Assembly (NCBI RefSeq): GCF_001591385.1
Contig: NZ_BCUU01000021.1
Span: 1 to 61,719 of the forward strand
Length of the DNA: 61,719 bases
Direction of reading: 5' to 3'
DNA from: Variovorax soli NBRC 106424
GTDB taxonomy: Bacteria > Pseudomonadota > Gammaproteobacteria > Burkholderiales > Burkholderiaceae_C
The position numbers and the translations under genes were made by a program. The notes beneath the pieces were generated by a model. It had not been told where the DNA came from, made no database searches, and was given only the letters and a program-made list of their open reading frames with translations. This document shows, one piece after another, positions 17,616 through 25,829 of the stretch; position 1 is the first letter of the stretch; every line of letters begins with the position of its first letter.

Positions 17616-18218
17616 TCAAGCGGGAAGATACGGCGATATCCTGCCCATTGCGTTGGCCACGTAGGCCTCCTTTTCGCCCACCGGTGCCACATAGTGCAAG
17701 GCGGCGGCCGCGGCCTCCACGCCTTCTGTGCGCGCGATGATCCACGCCGCCAGGTAGGGCGAGGCCAGGCAGCCGCCCGCCGTGGCCACGTTTCCCTGCG
17801 CGAAGAAGGGTTGGTTCAGCACCTCGACGCCCGCCTCCTGCACCCAGGGCTTGGTCGTCAGGTCGGTGCAGGCCGGCACCTGGCCCAGCAGGCCGAGCCG
17901 GGCCAGGATCAGGGTGCCCGAACACTGCGCCGCGATGAGCTGGCGCGACGGGTCCAGCGCCAGCCGGTCCATCAGCGCGGGGGTGGCGACGATCTCGCGC
18001 GTGAGGATGCCGCTGCCCACGATGACCGCATCCGCATCGCGTGCGTCTTCCAGCAGCGACTGCGCATGCACGGTGACGCCGTTCATCGACGTCACCTGCG
18101 GCTCGGGGCAGCACAGGCTCACGCGCCAATCGGGCTTCTTGATCCGGTGGAGCACGCCCAGCGCGACGAGCGAATCGAGTTCGTTGAAACCCTGGAAGGT
18201 GAGAATGGCGATGTGCAT
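17616..18218 (-). CDS. DJ-1/PfpI family protein
   Basis: 200 residues of class I glutamine amidotransferase-like fold. It starts MHIAILTFQGFNELDS, as GATase1_PfpI-like proteins do. The nucleophile elbow carries C99 in IAAQCSGTLIL, and FFAQGNVATAGGCLAS follows with the usual NxATAGG sequence. Members include chaperone/glyoxalase-like proteins, isonitrile hydratases and AraC-type sensors; the exact activity cannot be assigned. It follows pcaD on the minus strand after about 47 bases and may be the last gene of that transcript. Confidence 0.82.
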   Translation of the reverse strand: MHIAILTFQGFNELDSLVALGVLHRIKKPDWRVSLCCPEPQVTSMNGVTVHAQSLLEDARDADAVIVGSGILTREIVATPALMDRLALDPSRQLIAAQCSGTLILARLGLLGQVPACTDLTTKPWVQEAGVEVLNQPFFAQGNVATAGGCLASPYLAAWIIARTEGVEAAAAALHYVAPVGEKEAYVANAMGRISPYLPA

Positions 18219-18265
18219 CGCGCCATTCTAGAAAGCGCGTGCGCCGCGGCGAACGGGGCGCTCCT

Positions 18266-19030
18266 TCAGAGCGTGGCGAAGAAATCCTTCAGCACCTGCG
18301 CGAACTCGGCCGGCCGCTCCACCGCGCTCAGGTGCGCCGCCTCGACCGCGGCCAGCTTCGCGCCCGGAATGGCGGCGACCATTTCCTGCGACATGGCCGG
18401 CGGCGTGGCCTCGTCGCGCGCACCGGCGATCACCAGCGTGGGCAGGGCGATCTTGCGGTTGCTCTCGCGGAAGTCGATGGCGGCCACGCCCTGGCAGGCG
18501 GCGATGTAGCCTTGCGGATCGGTGGCCACCAGGGTGTCGTGCAGCTGGCGGGCCAGCGCCGCGCCGTCGGCGCTGGCGGCGAACTCGGGCGTGAGCCAGC
18601 GCGCCACCGCGCCGGGGGCGATGGCTGCGATGCCCTGGGCCTGCACGGTTTCCACGCGCGCCTGCCACGGCGCGCGGTCGGGGTAGTACGAAGCCGAGTT
18701 GGCGATGACCACGCTGCGCAGCAGCTGCGGATGGCTCAGCGCCAGGGCCTGCGCCGTCATGCCGCCCATCGACAGGCCCACGAAATGCACCGGCGCGCCG
18801 CCGGCTTCGCGCGCGATGAGATCGGCCGCGTCCTGCGCCAGCGTCTGCATGGTGAGCGCGCCGGCCACCACGTCGGAGCGGCCATGGTTGCGGTGGTCGT
18901 AGCGCAGCACGGTGAAGTCGCGCGCCAGCAGCGGCGCCACGCCGTCCCACATGTGCAGGTCGCAGCCCAGCGCGTGGCTCAGCACCACGACGGGGCCCTG
19001 CCCTTCGCGCACGAGGTTGAGGTGGATCAT
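18266..19030 (-). CDS. pcaD: 3-oxoadipate enol-lactonase
   Basis: 254-residue alpha/beta-hydrolase. Motifs: VVVLSHALGCDLHMWD (oxyanion region), YDHRNHGRSD, nucleophile serine in GLSMGGMTAQ, and a C-terminal histidine in VEAAHLSAVERP. These match PcaD, which hydrolyses beta-ketoadipate enol-lactone to beta-ketoadipate. Its ATG overlaps the MFS stop (ATGA), and pcaC and pcaB lie upstream in the same direction, which supports the specific assignment. The longer frame starting at 19789 is spurious. Confidence 0.9.
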   Translation of the reverse strand: MIHLNLVREGQGPVVVLSHALGCDLHMWDGVAPLLARDFTVLRYDHRNHGRSDVVAGALTMQTLAQDAADLIAREAGGAPVHFVGLSMGGMTAQALALSHPQLLRSVVIANSASYYPDRAPWQARVETVQAQGIAAIAPGAVARWLTPEFAASADGAALARQLHDTLVATDPQGYIAACQGVAAIDFRESNRKIALPTLVIAGARDEATPPAMSQEMVAAIPGAKLAAVEAAHLSAVERPAEFAQVLKDFFATL

Positions 19031-20253
19031 GTCGTTTTCTCCTTGGGTTTGTGTTGCAGCTGCTGCTGGTGCGCCAGCACGCGCGGCAGCCACACGAAGG
19101 CGATGAGCACGATGGCGCTGCCCGCGGCCAGCATGGGCACCACCATCGGCCAGGCGCCATGGCTGTGGCGCTCGTCGATGAAGCGCGAGGCCAGCTGGCC
19201 CACGCAGAAGGCCACCGCCATCATCATGAACCCCGACCACGATACCGCGCGCCCCGCCAGGCGAGGCAGGTCGCCCACAGCACCCGCCTGGCCGCAGGGT
19301 TGATGGATGCCGTGGCCCATGCTGAAGAAGGCGTGGCCGAGCATGAGCGGCCAGGCGCTGCCCGGCAGGTGCCATGCGCCCAGCGCCTGGATCAAGGCGC
19401 CGCTGATGCTGAGCAGCGCACCCAGCCGCACGGTACGCAGCGGCCCCCAGCGGTACAGCAGGCGCCGGCAGGCAGTGGTGCTGCCGATGTAGATGGCCGA
19501 GCCGAACGACGGAATCCAGCCGTACAACGCCGGCGGGAGCCCGAGGTAGCCGATGTAGACCATGGGCGAGAGCAGCAGGAAGCAGAAGATGCCGCCGTAG
19601 CTGGATGCCGACAGGCAGCTCCACACCCGGAAGCTGCGGCTGGCGAACACCTCGCGCACCCCGCCCTGCGCCGCGGGTTGGCCCGCCGCCTGCGGCGCCT
19701 GCGTCTCGCCGAAGGAATGCCAGCACATGGCCAGCAGCACGGCGCCATAGACGGCCATCAGCACCAGCACCCAGCGCCAGCCGGCCCATTGCACGACGAA
19801 GGCCCCCAGCACCGGCGCGATGAGCGCCACCACGCCCAGGCCCGTGAGGCCGCGTGCCATCACGTGCATGCCTTCATGCGCCGGATACAGGTCGCGCACC
19901 GCGGCGCGCGAGCACACCAGGATGGCGGCCATGGCCGCGCCCTGCACCGCCCTCACCCCTGCGAGCATGGCGGCGCTGGCGGCCAGCGCGCCGGCCAGGG
20001 CCGCCACCACGTACAAGGCCAGCCCACCCAGCAGCACCGGGCGGCGGCCGATGCGGTCGGCCAGGCTGCCCACCGGAATCTGCGCCACGCCGAAGGTCAG
20101 CACGAACATGGTCAGGCTGGTGCTGGCCGAACCCAGCTCGGTCGCAATGGCGGGCAGCGCGGAAAGGTAGCTGTCGGTGGCCACCGGCTGCGCCGCCAGC
20201 AGCAGGGGCAGCAGCAGCGCGAAGCCGATCGGCGCCGCGGTCGCAGGCGTCAC
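19027..20253 (-). CDS. MFS transporter, Bcr/CflA-like (DHA1)
   Basis: 408 residues, 12 predicted transmembrane segments. The N-terminal sequence QPVATDSYLSALPAIATELG and the loop motif GSLADRIGRRPVLLGG are typical of Bcr/CflA drug:H+ antiporters. It starts at a GTG that overlaps the pcaC stop (GTGA) and its stop overlaps pcaD (ATGA). It is therefore embedded in the pca operon and may carry an aromatic acid or intermediate, although its family is usually associated with export. Confidence 0.87.
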   Translation of the reverse strand: MTPATAAPIGFALLLPLLLAAQPVATDSYLSALPAIATELGSASTSLTMFVLTFGVAQIPVGSLADRIGRRPVLLGGLALYVVAALAGALAASAAMLAGVRAVQGAAMAAILVCSRAAVRDLYPAHEGMHVMARGLTGLGVVALIAPVLGAFVVQWAGWRWVLVLMAVYGAVLLAMCWHSFGETQAPQAAGQPAAQGGVREVFASRSFRVWSCLSASSYGGIFCFLLLSPMVYIGYLGLPPALYGWIPSFGSAIYIGSTTACRRLLYRWGPLRTVRLGALLSISGALIQALGAWHLPGSAWPLMLGHAFFSMGHGIHQPCGQAGAVGDLPRLAGRAVSWSGFMMMAVAFCVGQLASRFIDERHSHGAWPMVVPMLAAGSAIVLIAFVWLPRVLAHQQQLQHKPKEKTT

Positions 20254-20678
20254 GGGGCAGCGTCCGGAATCAGGCCCTTTTCCTTCAGCACCGCCGTCGC
20301 CAGGCCGAAGGCATGGTTGGCCGCCGGCACGCCGACGTAGATGGCGGACATCATGATGATCTCCTTGATGTCCTCGGGCGTGAGGCGCGACTCGGGCGGG
20401 CCGTCCAGCGCGGCGCGCACGTGCATCACGAACTCCTCGAAGGACTTCACGCCCAGCAGCATCGACAGCACCATGAAGCGGCGCGTCTTGTCGCCCAGGG
20501 CCGGACGGCCCCAGATGTCGTTCCAGGCGTGCCGCGTGATCATTTCCTGGAACTCGGCGTTGAAGCTGTTGCGGTTGGCCAGGGACTTGTCGACCCAGGC
20601 ATCGCCCAGCACGCGGCGGCGGTTGATCATGCCGGCGTCGTAGGCGCTCGTCGGCGCTTGTTTCTTGTCGGTGCTCAT
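20250..20678 (-). CDS. pcaC: 4-carboxymuconolactone decarboxylase
   Basis: 142 residues. The sequence runs YDAGMINRRRVLGDAWVDKS, FQEMITRHAWNDIWGRP, LGDKTRRFMVLSMLLGV and LTPEDIKEIIMMSAIYVGVPAANHAF. This is a full CMD domain close to PcaC, which decarboxylates gamma-carboxymuconolactone to the enol-lactone used by PcaD. The AhpD-type CxxC is absent, favouring PcaC over a peroxidase-like member. It lies 16 bases after pcaB and overlaps the MFS start. Confidence 0.92.
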   Translation of the reverse strand: MSTDKKQAPTSAYDAGMINRRRVLGDAWVDKSLANRNSFNAEFQEMITRHAWNDIWGRPALGDKTRRFMVLSMLLGVKSFEEFVMHVRAALDGPPESRLTPEDIKEIIMMSAIYVGVPAANHAFGLATAVLKEKGLIPDAAP

Positions 20679-20694
20679 CGGATGGATTCCCTGT

Positions 20695-21885
20695 TCACTT
20701 GGCGGCGCGCAGCGCCTGGACTTGGGCCAGCGCCAGCGCGCCGGCGGATTCGGCCAGCGCCGGATCGAACCATTCGTCGGCGGCTTCGCGCGGCAGCTGC
20801 GCGCGCAGCGTGTCGATGTTGGCCCGCATGCGCGCGGCATCGACCTGCAGGCCCGGCAAGGCCCCGGCCATGGCGCGCACGCTGCCGTGGGTGGTGACCA
20901 GCAGCTGCGGCCACTCGGCCAGCTCGGCCTGCCATGCACCCAATGCGCGCTCGTGCTGCTGCGGCATGGTGGCCAGCAGCGCGGCCACGCGCTGCGGTGC
21001 GCGCTGCGATGCAGCCAGCGCCACCATCGAGGCCACCGGGTTGCGCTTGTGCGGCATGGCCGACGAACCGCCGCGGCCGGGCTCGCTCGGCTCGGCCAGC
21101 TCGCCCACTTCGTACTGGCCCATGAGGGCGATGTCGGTCGCGATCTTGCCCAGGCTGCCCACCGCTATGCCCAGCTCGCAGCCCAGCGCGACCCATTCGT
21201 CGCGCTGCGTGTGCCAGGCATTGCCGGCATCCTGCAGGCCCAGGGCCTGCGCCACACGCGCGCGCACGGCCGGGCCGTGCTCCTTCATCTGCGCCAGCGT
21301 GCCCACGGCGCCGCCCAGCTGCAGCTGGAGCGCGTTCTTCGCCGCAATGGCGATGCGGGTGCGCGCGCGCACCAGCGGCGCGGCCCAGTTGGCGCACTTC
21401 AGGCCGAAGCTGGTGACCGAGGCCGGCTGCATCAGCGTGCGGGCCAGCACCGGCGTCTGCGCATGCTGCGTGGCCAGCTGCAGCAGCGCGTCGGCGGCCT
21501 TGCCCAGGTCGGCATCGATGAGCTGCACCGCATCGCGCGTGACCAGCGCCATGGCGGTGTCGATCACGTCCTGGCTGGTGCTGCCGAAGTGCACGTACTG
21601 CACGGCGTCGGCATTGAACACGCCCACGGCGTCCTTCAGGGTCTTGACCAGCGGAATGGCCACGCTGCCGGCCCGCCCGCTGTCGCGCAGGATCTTGGCC
21701 ACGTCGAACAGCTCGACCTTGCAGCTGCCCACGATGGAATGCGCAGCCGATTCAGGAATGAGGCCCAGCTGCGCCTGCGAACGGGCCAGCGCCGCCTCGA
21801 AGCGAAGCATGGCGTCGACGAAATGGTGGTCGCTGAAGGCGTCCAGGGCCTCTGGCGTGGAAAGAAAGGCTTCGAAAATGCTCAT
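20695..21885 (-). CDS. pcaB: 3-carboxy-cis,cis-muconate cycloisomerase
   Basis: 396 residues of the fumarase/aspartase superfamily. The family signature is intact as GGSSAMPHKRNPVASM, with VHFGSTSQDVIDTAMAL upstream. The HFGSTSQD block and the neighbouring pcaC and pcaD identify it as PcaB, which lactonises beta-carboxymuconate. It follows the shikimate-dehydrogenase-like gene by 43 bases in the same direction. The protocatechuate 3,4-dioxygenase genes (pcaGH) that would make its substrate are not in the window. Confidence 0.92.
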   Translation of the reverse strand: MSIFEAFLSTPEALDAFSDHHFVDAMLRFEAALARSQAQLGLIPESAAHSIVGSCKVELFDVAKILRDSGRAGSVAIPLVKTLKDAVGVFNADAVQYVHFGSTSQDVIDTAMALVTRDAVQLIDADLGKAADALLQLATQHAQTPVLARTLMQPASVTSFGLKCANWAAPLVRARTRIAIAAKNALQLQLGGAVGTLAQMKEHGPAVRARVAQALGLQDAGNAWHTQRDEWVALGCELGIAVGSLGKIATDIALMGQYEVGELAEPSEPGRGGSSAMPHKRNPVASMVALAASQRAPQRVAALLATMPQQHERALGAWQAELAEWPQLLVTTHGSVRAMAGALPGLQVDAARMRANIDTLRAQLPREAADEWFDPALAESAGALALAQVQALRAAK

Positions 21886-21928
21886 GTCGATGGGTGCTTG
21901 AAATGGATGGATCGCACCTGTTCTTTTC

Positions 21929-22849
21929 TCAGGCCACGCTGTCCGAGCGGTAGCGCTGCGGGTTGCGCGCCTCTTGGGCCAGCGCCGCCGGGTAGACCAG
22001 GTCGCGCAAGAAGCCGCTGTCCTCGCGCACGCCCTGCGCGGCCTCGGTGTAGCCGTAGTAGTCCAGGTAGTACGGAATCTGCTGGATCAGCATCTCGAAG
22101 CCCGGCTGCGCATGCAGCCCGCGCGCACGCGCCGCACGCACGAAGGGCGTGGGCTGGCCGCGCAGCAGCACGTCGAACACCGCGGCGTGCGGCTCGATGC
22201 GCGCCACGTCGCAGGGAAGGCCGTCCACAGCCTCCAGGCCCATCTGCGAGGCGTTGACCACCAGGTCGTAGCCGGCCGGGTCGCTGGAGGCCACCGCCAC
22301 GACCGTGGCGTCGAAGAAGGCGTCGAGCTGCGCCGCCAGGCCTGCGGCCTTGCCGGCCACGGGGTCGTAGAAAGCCACATGCGCCGCGCCGTCCACCGTG
22401 CCGCCGTCGGCCAGCGCCACGCCCATGGCCGCGCCGGTGACGCCCGCGCCGAGGATCAGCACGCGCTTGCCGCGATAGGGAATGTTGAAGTGCTCCAGCG
22501 CCGAGGTGAAGCCCTCGCCGTCGAACAGGTCGCCTTCCAGTTCGCCGCTTTCGGTGCGCCGCACGATGTTCACCGAGCCGGCCACGCGGCCCAGCAGCCC
22601 GCAGCCGTCCAGCAGGCTGATGACCAGCGGCTTGTGCGGCGGCGCGATCACCATGCCGCGGATGTTCCTGGCGAGGAAGCTGGCCTTGAGGAACACCGCC
22701 AGGTCGCGCACCGGCACCCGCGCCGGCACCATCACCGCGTCGATGCCGAAGCGCTCGAACACCGCGTTGAACATGCGCGGCACGCGCACGTTGGTGACCG
22801 GGTCGCCCGGCATCAGGAAAAGATCGGTGGAGCCTTGGATGGTGTACAT
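21929..22849 (-). CDS. Shikimate/quinate dehydrogenase family protein
   Basis: 306 residues. The N-terminal substrate domain has GMVIAPPHKPLVISLLDGC with the lysine expected to bind shikimate, and GDLFDGEGF with the catalytic aspartate in the usual GxNTDGxGF position. The nucleotide-binding domain has RVLILGAGVTGAAMG, and the C-terminal YLDYYGY replaces the usual QA-rich helix. The first gene of the pca cluster, it may feed quinate or shikimate towards protocatechuate rather than serve aromatic amino acid synthesis. The ATG chosen starts MYTIQGSTDLFLMPG; the longer frame to 23164 overlaps the divergent regulator. Confidence 0.85.
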   Translation of the reverse strand: MYTIQGSTDLFLMPGDPVTNVRVPRMFNAVFERFGIDAVMVPARVPVRDLAVFLKASFLARNIRGMVIAPPHKPLVISLLDGCGLLGRVAGSVNIVRRTESGELEGDLFDGEGFTSALEHFNIPYRGKRVLILGAGVTGAAMGVALADGGTVDGAAHVAFYDPVAGKAAGLAAQLDAFFDATVVAVASSDPAGYDLVVNASQMGLEAVDGLPCDVARIEPHAAVFDVLLRGQPTPFVRAARARGLHAQPGFEMLIQQIPYYLDYYGYTEAAQGVREDSGFLRDLVYPAALAQEARNPQRYRSDSVA

Positions 22850-22866
22850 GAAGAAGAACTTTCGTT

Positions 22867-22881
22867 GTTCGACTATCGCTC
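22867..22881 (+). promoter_or_regulatory. Candidate IclR/PcaR-type operator 1
   Basis: GTTCGACTATCGCTC lies just upstream of the shikimate-dehydrogenase/pca operon. It matches 12 of 15 positions of the PcaR operator GTTCGATAATCGCAC described in Pseudomonas putida (recalled from the literature). It is part of an outward-facing pair with TCGAACAA at 22959-22966. Binding by the adjacent IclR regulator is an inference. Confidence 0.55.
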
Positions 22882-22949
22882 GGCGCGGTTGTGGCAGGCT
22901 CGCACTGTAGCCGCAGCCGGGAGCATCGCAACAATAAAATTCGCTCAGC

Positions 22950-22985
22950 GATCGATCATCGAACAATGCTGTGCGAACATTGAGC
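22950..22985. promoter_or_regulatory. Candidate IclR/PcaR-type operators 2 and 3
   Basis: The complement of 22950-22964 reads GTTCGATGATCGATC, 12 of 15 matches to the PcaR operator. At 22971-22985 GTGCGAACATTGAGC matches the complement of the same operator at about 11 of 15. Both lie just upstream of the IclR-family gene, so autoregulation as well as control of the pca operon is plausible. Confidence 0.5.
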
Positions 22986-23009
22986 AAATCAAGGGAATAC
23001 CTCGCCACC

Positions 23010-23795
23010 ATGGACAACGACAGCAAGGAGCCGCCCCCGGGCCTGGACAAGCGCGACTGGATCGCCGGGCTGGAGCGCGGCGTGAGCATCATCGAGGCCT
23101 TCGACGACGCCAACCCGCGCATGACCGCCAGCCAGGCCGGCCAGCGCACCGGCATGACGCGCACCGCCGCGCGCCGCTACCTGCTCACCCTGCAGCACAT
23201 GGGCTTTGTCGCCAGCGACGGCAAGCTGTTCTGGCTCACGCCGCGCGTGCTGCGGCTGGGCCAGTCGTACCTGGAGTCGGCGCGGCTGCCGCGCATCGTG
23301 CAGCCCTTCCTGCAGCGGGTGGCGGCGGGCACGCACGAGATCGCGTATCTCTCGGTGATGGACGGCGACGAGGTGGTCTACATCGCGCGCAACGGCCCCA
23401 ACCGCAGCATGAGCACCGGCTACGTGCTGGGCGCGCGCGTGCCGGCGCAGGTCACCGCCGCCGGCATGCTGATGCTGGCCATGCGCAGCGATGAGGAGCA
23501 GGCCCAGTGGCTGGCCACGCACGAGCTGGCGGTGTTCACCTCGCACACCATTTCGAGCAAGGAGCGCATGCGGCTGGAGCTGGCCCGCATCCGCGCCCAA
23601 GGCTGGTCGCTGTCGGAGCAGCAGCTGGACCTGAACTCGCGCGGCATCGCCGTGCCGCTGCGCGACCGGCGCGGCGACCTGGTGGGGGCGCTCAACATCA
23701 CCATGCCCATGGGGCACGAGTCGAGCGAAGACGCAGTGGCGCGCGTGCTGCCAGTGCTGCGCGAAACCGCGCAGGCCATGCGCAACCTCATCTGA
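23010..23795 (+). CDS. IclR-family regulator (PcaR/PcaU/PobR group)
   Basis: 261 residues. N-terminal winged HTH: WIAGLERGVSIIEAFDDANPR and AGQRTGMTRTAARRYLLTLQHMGFV, both typical of the PcaR/PcaU/PobR subgroup. The C-terminal IclR effector domain has AYLSVMDGDEVVYIAR and NSRGIAVPLRDRRGDLVGALNI. It is divergent from the shikimate-dehydrogenase/pca operon, with three operator-like 15-mers between them, so it probably regulates the pca genes in response to beta-ketoadipate or a related acid. The start is the ATG of MDNDSKEPPPG; an upstream GTG (22971) lies inside operator 3. Confidence 0.9.
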   Translation: MDNDSKEPPPGLDKRDWIAGLERGVSIIEAFDDANPRMTASQAGQRTGMTRTAARRYLLTLQHMGFVASDGKLFWLTPRVLRLGQSYLESARLPRIVQPFLQRVAAGTHEIAYLSVMDGDEVVYIARNGPNRSMSTGYVLGARVPAQVTAAGMLMLAMRSDEEQAQWLATHELAVFTSHTISSKERMRLELARIRAQGWSLSEQQLDLNSRGIAVPLRDRRGDLVGALNITMPMGHESSEDAVARVLPVLRETAQAMRNLI

Positions 23796-24619
23796 TGTTC
23801 GCCCTCACCCGCCTGACCTTCGAGCGCGCCAGAAAGGAGCGCCTGCCCCAGGTTGCCGGCAGCCTGACCTTCACCACGCTGCTGTCCATGGTGCCCCTGC
23901 TGGCCGTGAGCCTGGCGCTCATCGCCCGCTTCCCGGTCTTCCGGCGCCTGAAGGACGCGCTCGAACATGTCCTGCTGGGCAGCCTGCTGCCAGCCGACAT
24001 CGCCCGCACGGTGCTCAAGTACCTGAACAAGTTCGCTATCAACGCCCATGGCCTGACCTGGGTCGGCTCGCTGTTCCTGCTGTGCACGGCAGTGGCCATG
24101 CTGCTCACGGTGGAGAACGCGCTCAACCAGATGTGGCAGGTGCGCAGGAACCGGCCTTTCCTCAGGCGGGTGGGCATGTACCTGCTGATGCTGGCGCTCG
24201 GGCCGCTCGTGCTGGGCCTGAGCCTGTGGGCCACGTCGTACCTGCTGGGCAGCTCCATGGGCCTGATCAAGGCGCTGCCGCCGTCGCTCGCCTTCGTGCT
24301 GGATCTCGGGCCGCTCATGCTCGGCGTCGTGGCGCTGGCGAGCCTGTTCTACTTCGTGCCCAACACCACGGTCCAGCTGCGCGACGCGCTGGTGGGCGGG
24401 GTGATCGCCAGCGTGGGCTTCGAGCTGGGCAAGCGGGGCTTCACCCACTACCTGGTCAAGGTGCCGACGTACAAGGCGGTCTACGGGGCCTTCGCCACGC
24501 TGCCCATGTTTTTGCTGTGGGTGTATTTCTCGTGGCTGGTCACGCTGGTGGCGGCCATGACCACGGCCAACCTGGCGCTTGCGCGGCGCCGGCCAGGCGG
24601 GCGGCTGGCCCGGGCCTGA
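23795..24619 (+). CDS. YihY/BrkB-family inner-membrane protein
   Basis: 274 residues with about six transmembrane helices. The family pattern is clear: PQVAGSLTFTTLLSMVPLLAV near the N-terminus, VENALNQMWQVRRNRP, LGPLVLGLSLW and FYFVPNTTVQLRDALVGGV. Once called ribonuclease BN by mistake, the family has no settled function. The ATG overlaps the IclR stop by one base (TGATG), so the two are translationally coupled despite no obvious functional tie. Confidence 0.9.
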   Translation: MFALTRLTFERARKERLPQVAGSLTFTTLLSMVPLLAVSLALIARFPVFRRLKDALEHVLLGSLLPADIARTVLKYLNKFAINAHGLTWVGSLFLLCTAVAMLLTVENALNQMWQVRRNRPFLRRVGMYLLMLALGPLVLGLSLWATSYLLGSSMGLIKALPPSLAFVLDLGPLMLGVVALASLFYFVPNTTVQLRDALVGGVIASVGFELGKRGFTHYLVKVPTYKAVYGAFATLPMFLLWVYFSWLVTLVAAMTTANLALARRRPGGRLARA

Positions 24620-24640
24620 GGCCCGGGGCCGCCCCTTTTT
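24609..24640 (+). terminator. Hairpin plus T-run after the YihY gene
   Basis: CCCGGGCC-TGA-GGCCCGGG forms an 8-base-pair stem with the YihY stop codon in the loop, followed after a short GC spacer by TTTTT. It lies between converging genes. The distance of the T-run from the stem makes it an imperfect intrinsic terminator. Confidence 0.45.
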
Positions 24641-24648
24641 GCCGCGCT

Positions 24649-25047
24649 TCAGGCCAGCACGGTCTCGATCTCGGTCTTGACCTCGCTCATGAGGCGGTGC
24701 ACCGGGCACTTGCCGGCCACCCGCAGCAGCTCGGCGCGCTGCGCGTCGTCGAGCGGGCCGGTGAGATGCAGCACGGTCTTGAGCTTGTAGGTGCCCTGGC
24801 GCTCCTGGCTGTCGTCGCGTTCCACCTGCACCTCGATGTCTTCCAGCGGCATGCCCTTGCGCTTGGCGTAGAGCAGCACCGTGAGCGCCTTGCACGAAGC
24901 CAGCGCGGCGTCGTACAGGTCGTGCGGGCTCGGGCCCTCGTCCTTGCCGCCGCCGGCCGGCGAGGCATCCACCGTGAAGCTGTGCTGGCGGATCTGCACG
25001 CGGTGGCGGGTGCCGGCGAGGTCGTCGCGGCGCACGGAAATGGTCAT
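24649..25047 (-). CDS. OsmC-family protein
   Basis: 132 residues. Both family cysteines are present, in LASCKALTV and AGKCPVHRLM, the arrangement of Ohr/OsmC peroxidases. The substrate could be an organic hydroperoxide; some family members instead act as YhfA-type proteins of unknown role. Its ATG overlaps the stop of the flavin reductase gene (ATGA), making it the third gene of a tightly coupled three-gene unit with a Mo-cofactor oxidoreductase. Confidence 0.88.
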   Translation of the reverse strand: MTISVRRDDLAGTRHRVQIRQHSFTVDASPAGGGKDEGPSPHDLYDAALASCKALTVLLYAKRKGMPLEDIEVQVERDDSQERQGTYKLKTVLHLTGPLDDAQRAELLRVAGKCPVHRLMSEVKTEIETVLA

Positions 25048-25829
25048 GTCTGGACTCCTATTTTTGGGTTGAGAGTGGATTCGGTGCCGCCGTAGCGCTC
25101 GGTGCGGATCGCCGCAGCCGCCACGTCGGCCAGCAGCAGGCCGTCGGTGACGGCTTCGACGAAGGCGTTCGAGCCGCACACATAGACATGGCGCGGCACC
25201 TGCGCCCAGCGCGACAACAGGCCCTGCAGTTGCGCGGCGTTCAGGCGGCGCCCCAGGTCGCCCGCGCGGCGCGGCGATTCGCGCGTGGTCACGGCCACGA
25301 AGAGGAAGTGTTCCGGTGCCTGCACCTGCAGCTGCTGCAGTTCTTCCACAAAGGCGAGCTCGGCCCAGGTGCGGGCCGAATACACCAGCATGAGCGGCGT
25401 TTCGCTGCCGGCATCGCGCCAGGCGCGCACCATGGCCATGAGCGGGGCCAGGCCCGACCCACCCGCGATGAGAAGCAGCGGCCCGCCATCGGCCGGCGAC
25501 CAGATGAAGTGGCCGCCCAGCGGGCCGCGCACCTCGATGGTGTCGCCCGCCTGCGCCACGTCGTGGAAGTACGGCGACACCTCGCCGTCGTCGAGCTTTT
25601 CGATCATCAGCTCGATGTGCGGCGCGGACGGCGCCGATGCGATGGAATAGCTGCGTTGCGCGCTGTAGCCGTCTTCGGCCGTGAGCCGCACGTCCACATG
25701 CTGCCCGGCCACCGGCTGCGCCAGCGGCGCCTTGAGCCGCACGCTGGCGATGCGCGGGGTGAGAGGCTCGATGCGCTCGATCACGGCCTCATGCCACGAA
25801 GTGGCCGCCTTGCCTGCCGCGGCGTTCAT
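25044..25829 (-). CDS. FAD/NAD(P)-binding ferredoxin-reductase-type protein
   Basis: 261 residues. FAD domain: QRSYSIASAP (the RxYS flavin motif) and GPLGGHFIW. NAD(P) domain: LLIAGGSGLAPLMAMVRAW and HVYVCGSNAFVEAVTDGLL. No iron-sulfur or heme domain is visible, so this is a flavin-only reductase module. The start MNAAAGKAATSWHE overlaps the Mo-oxidoreductase stop (ATGA). It is probably the electron-transfer partner of that enzyme. Confidence 0.88.
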   Translation of the reverse strand: MNAAAGKAATSWHEAVIERIEPLTPRIASVRLKAPLAQPVAGQHVDVRLTAEDGYSAQRSYSIASAPSAPHIELMIEKLDDGEVSPYFHDVAQAGDTIEVRGPLGGHFIWSPADGGPLLLIAGGSGLAPLMAMVRAWRDAGSETPLMLVYSARTWAELAFVEELQQLQVQAPEHFLFVAVTTRESPRRAGDLGRRLNAAQLQGLLSRWAQVPRHVYVCGSNAFVEAVTDGLLLADVAAAAIRTERYGGTESTLNPKIGVQT

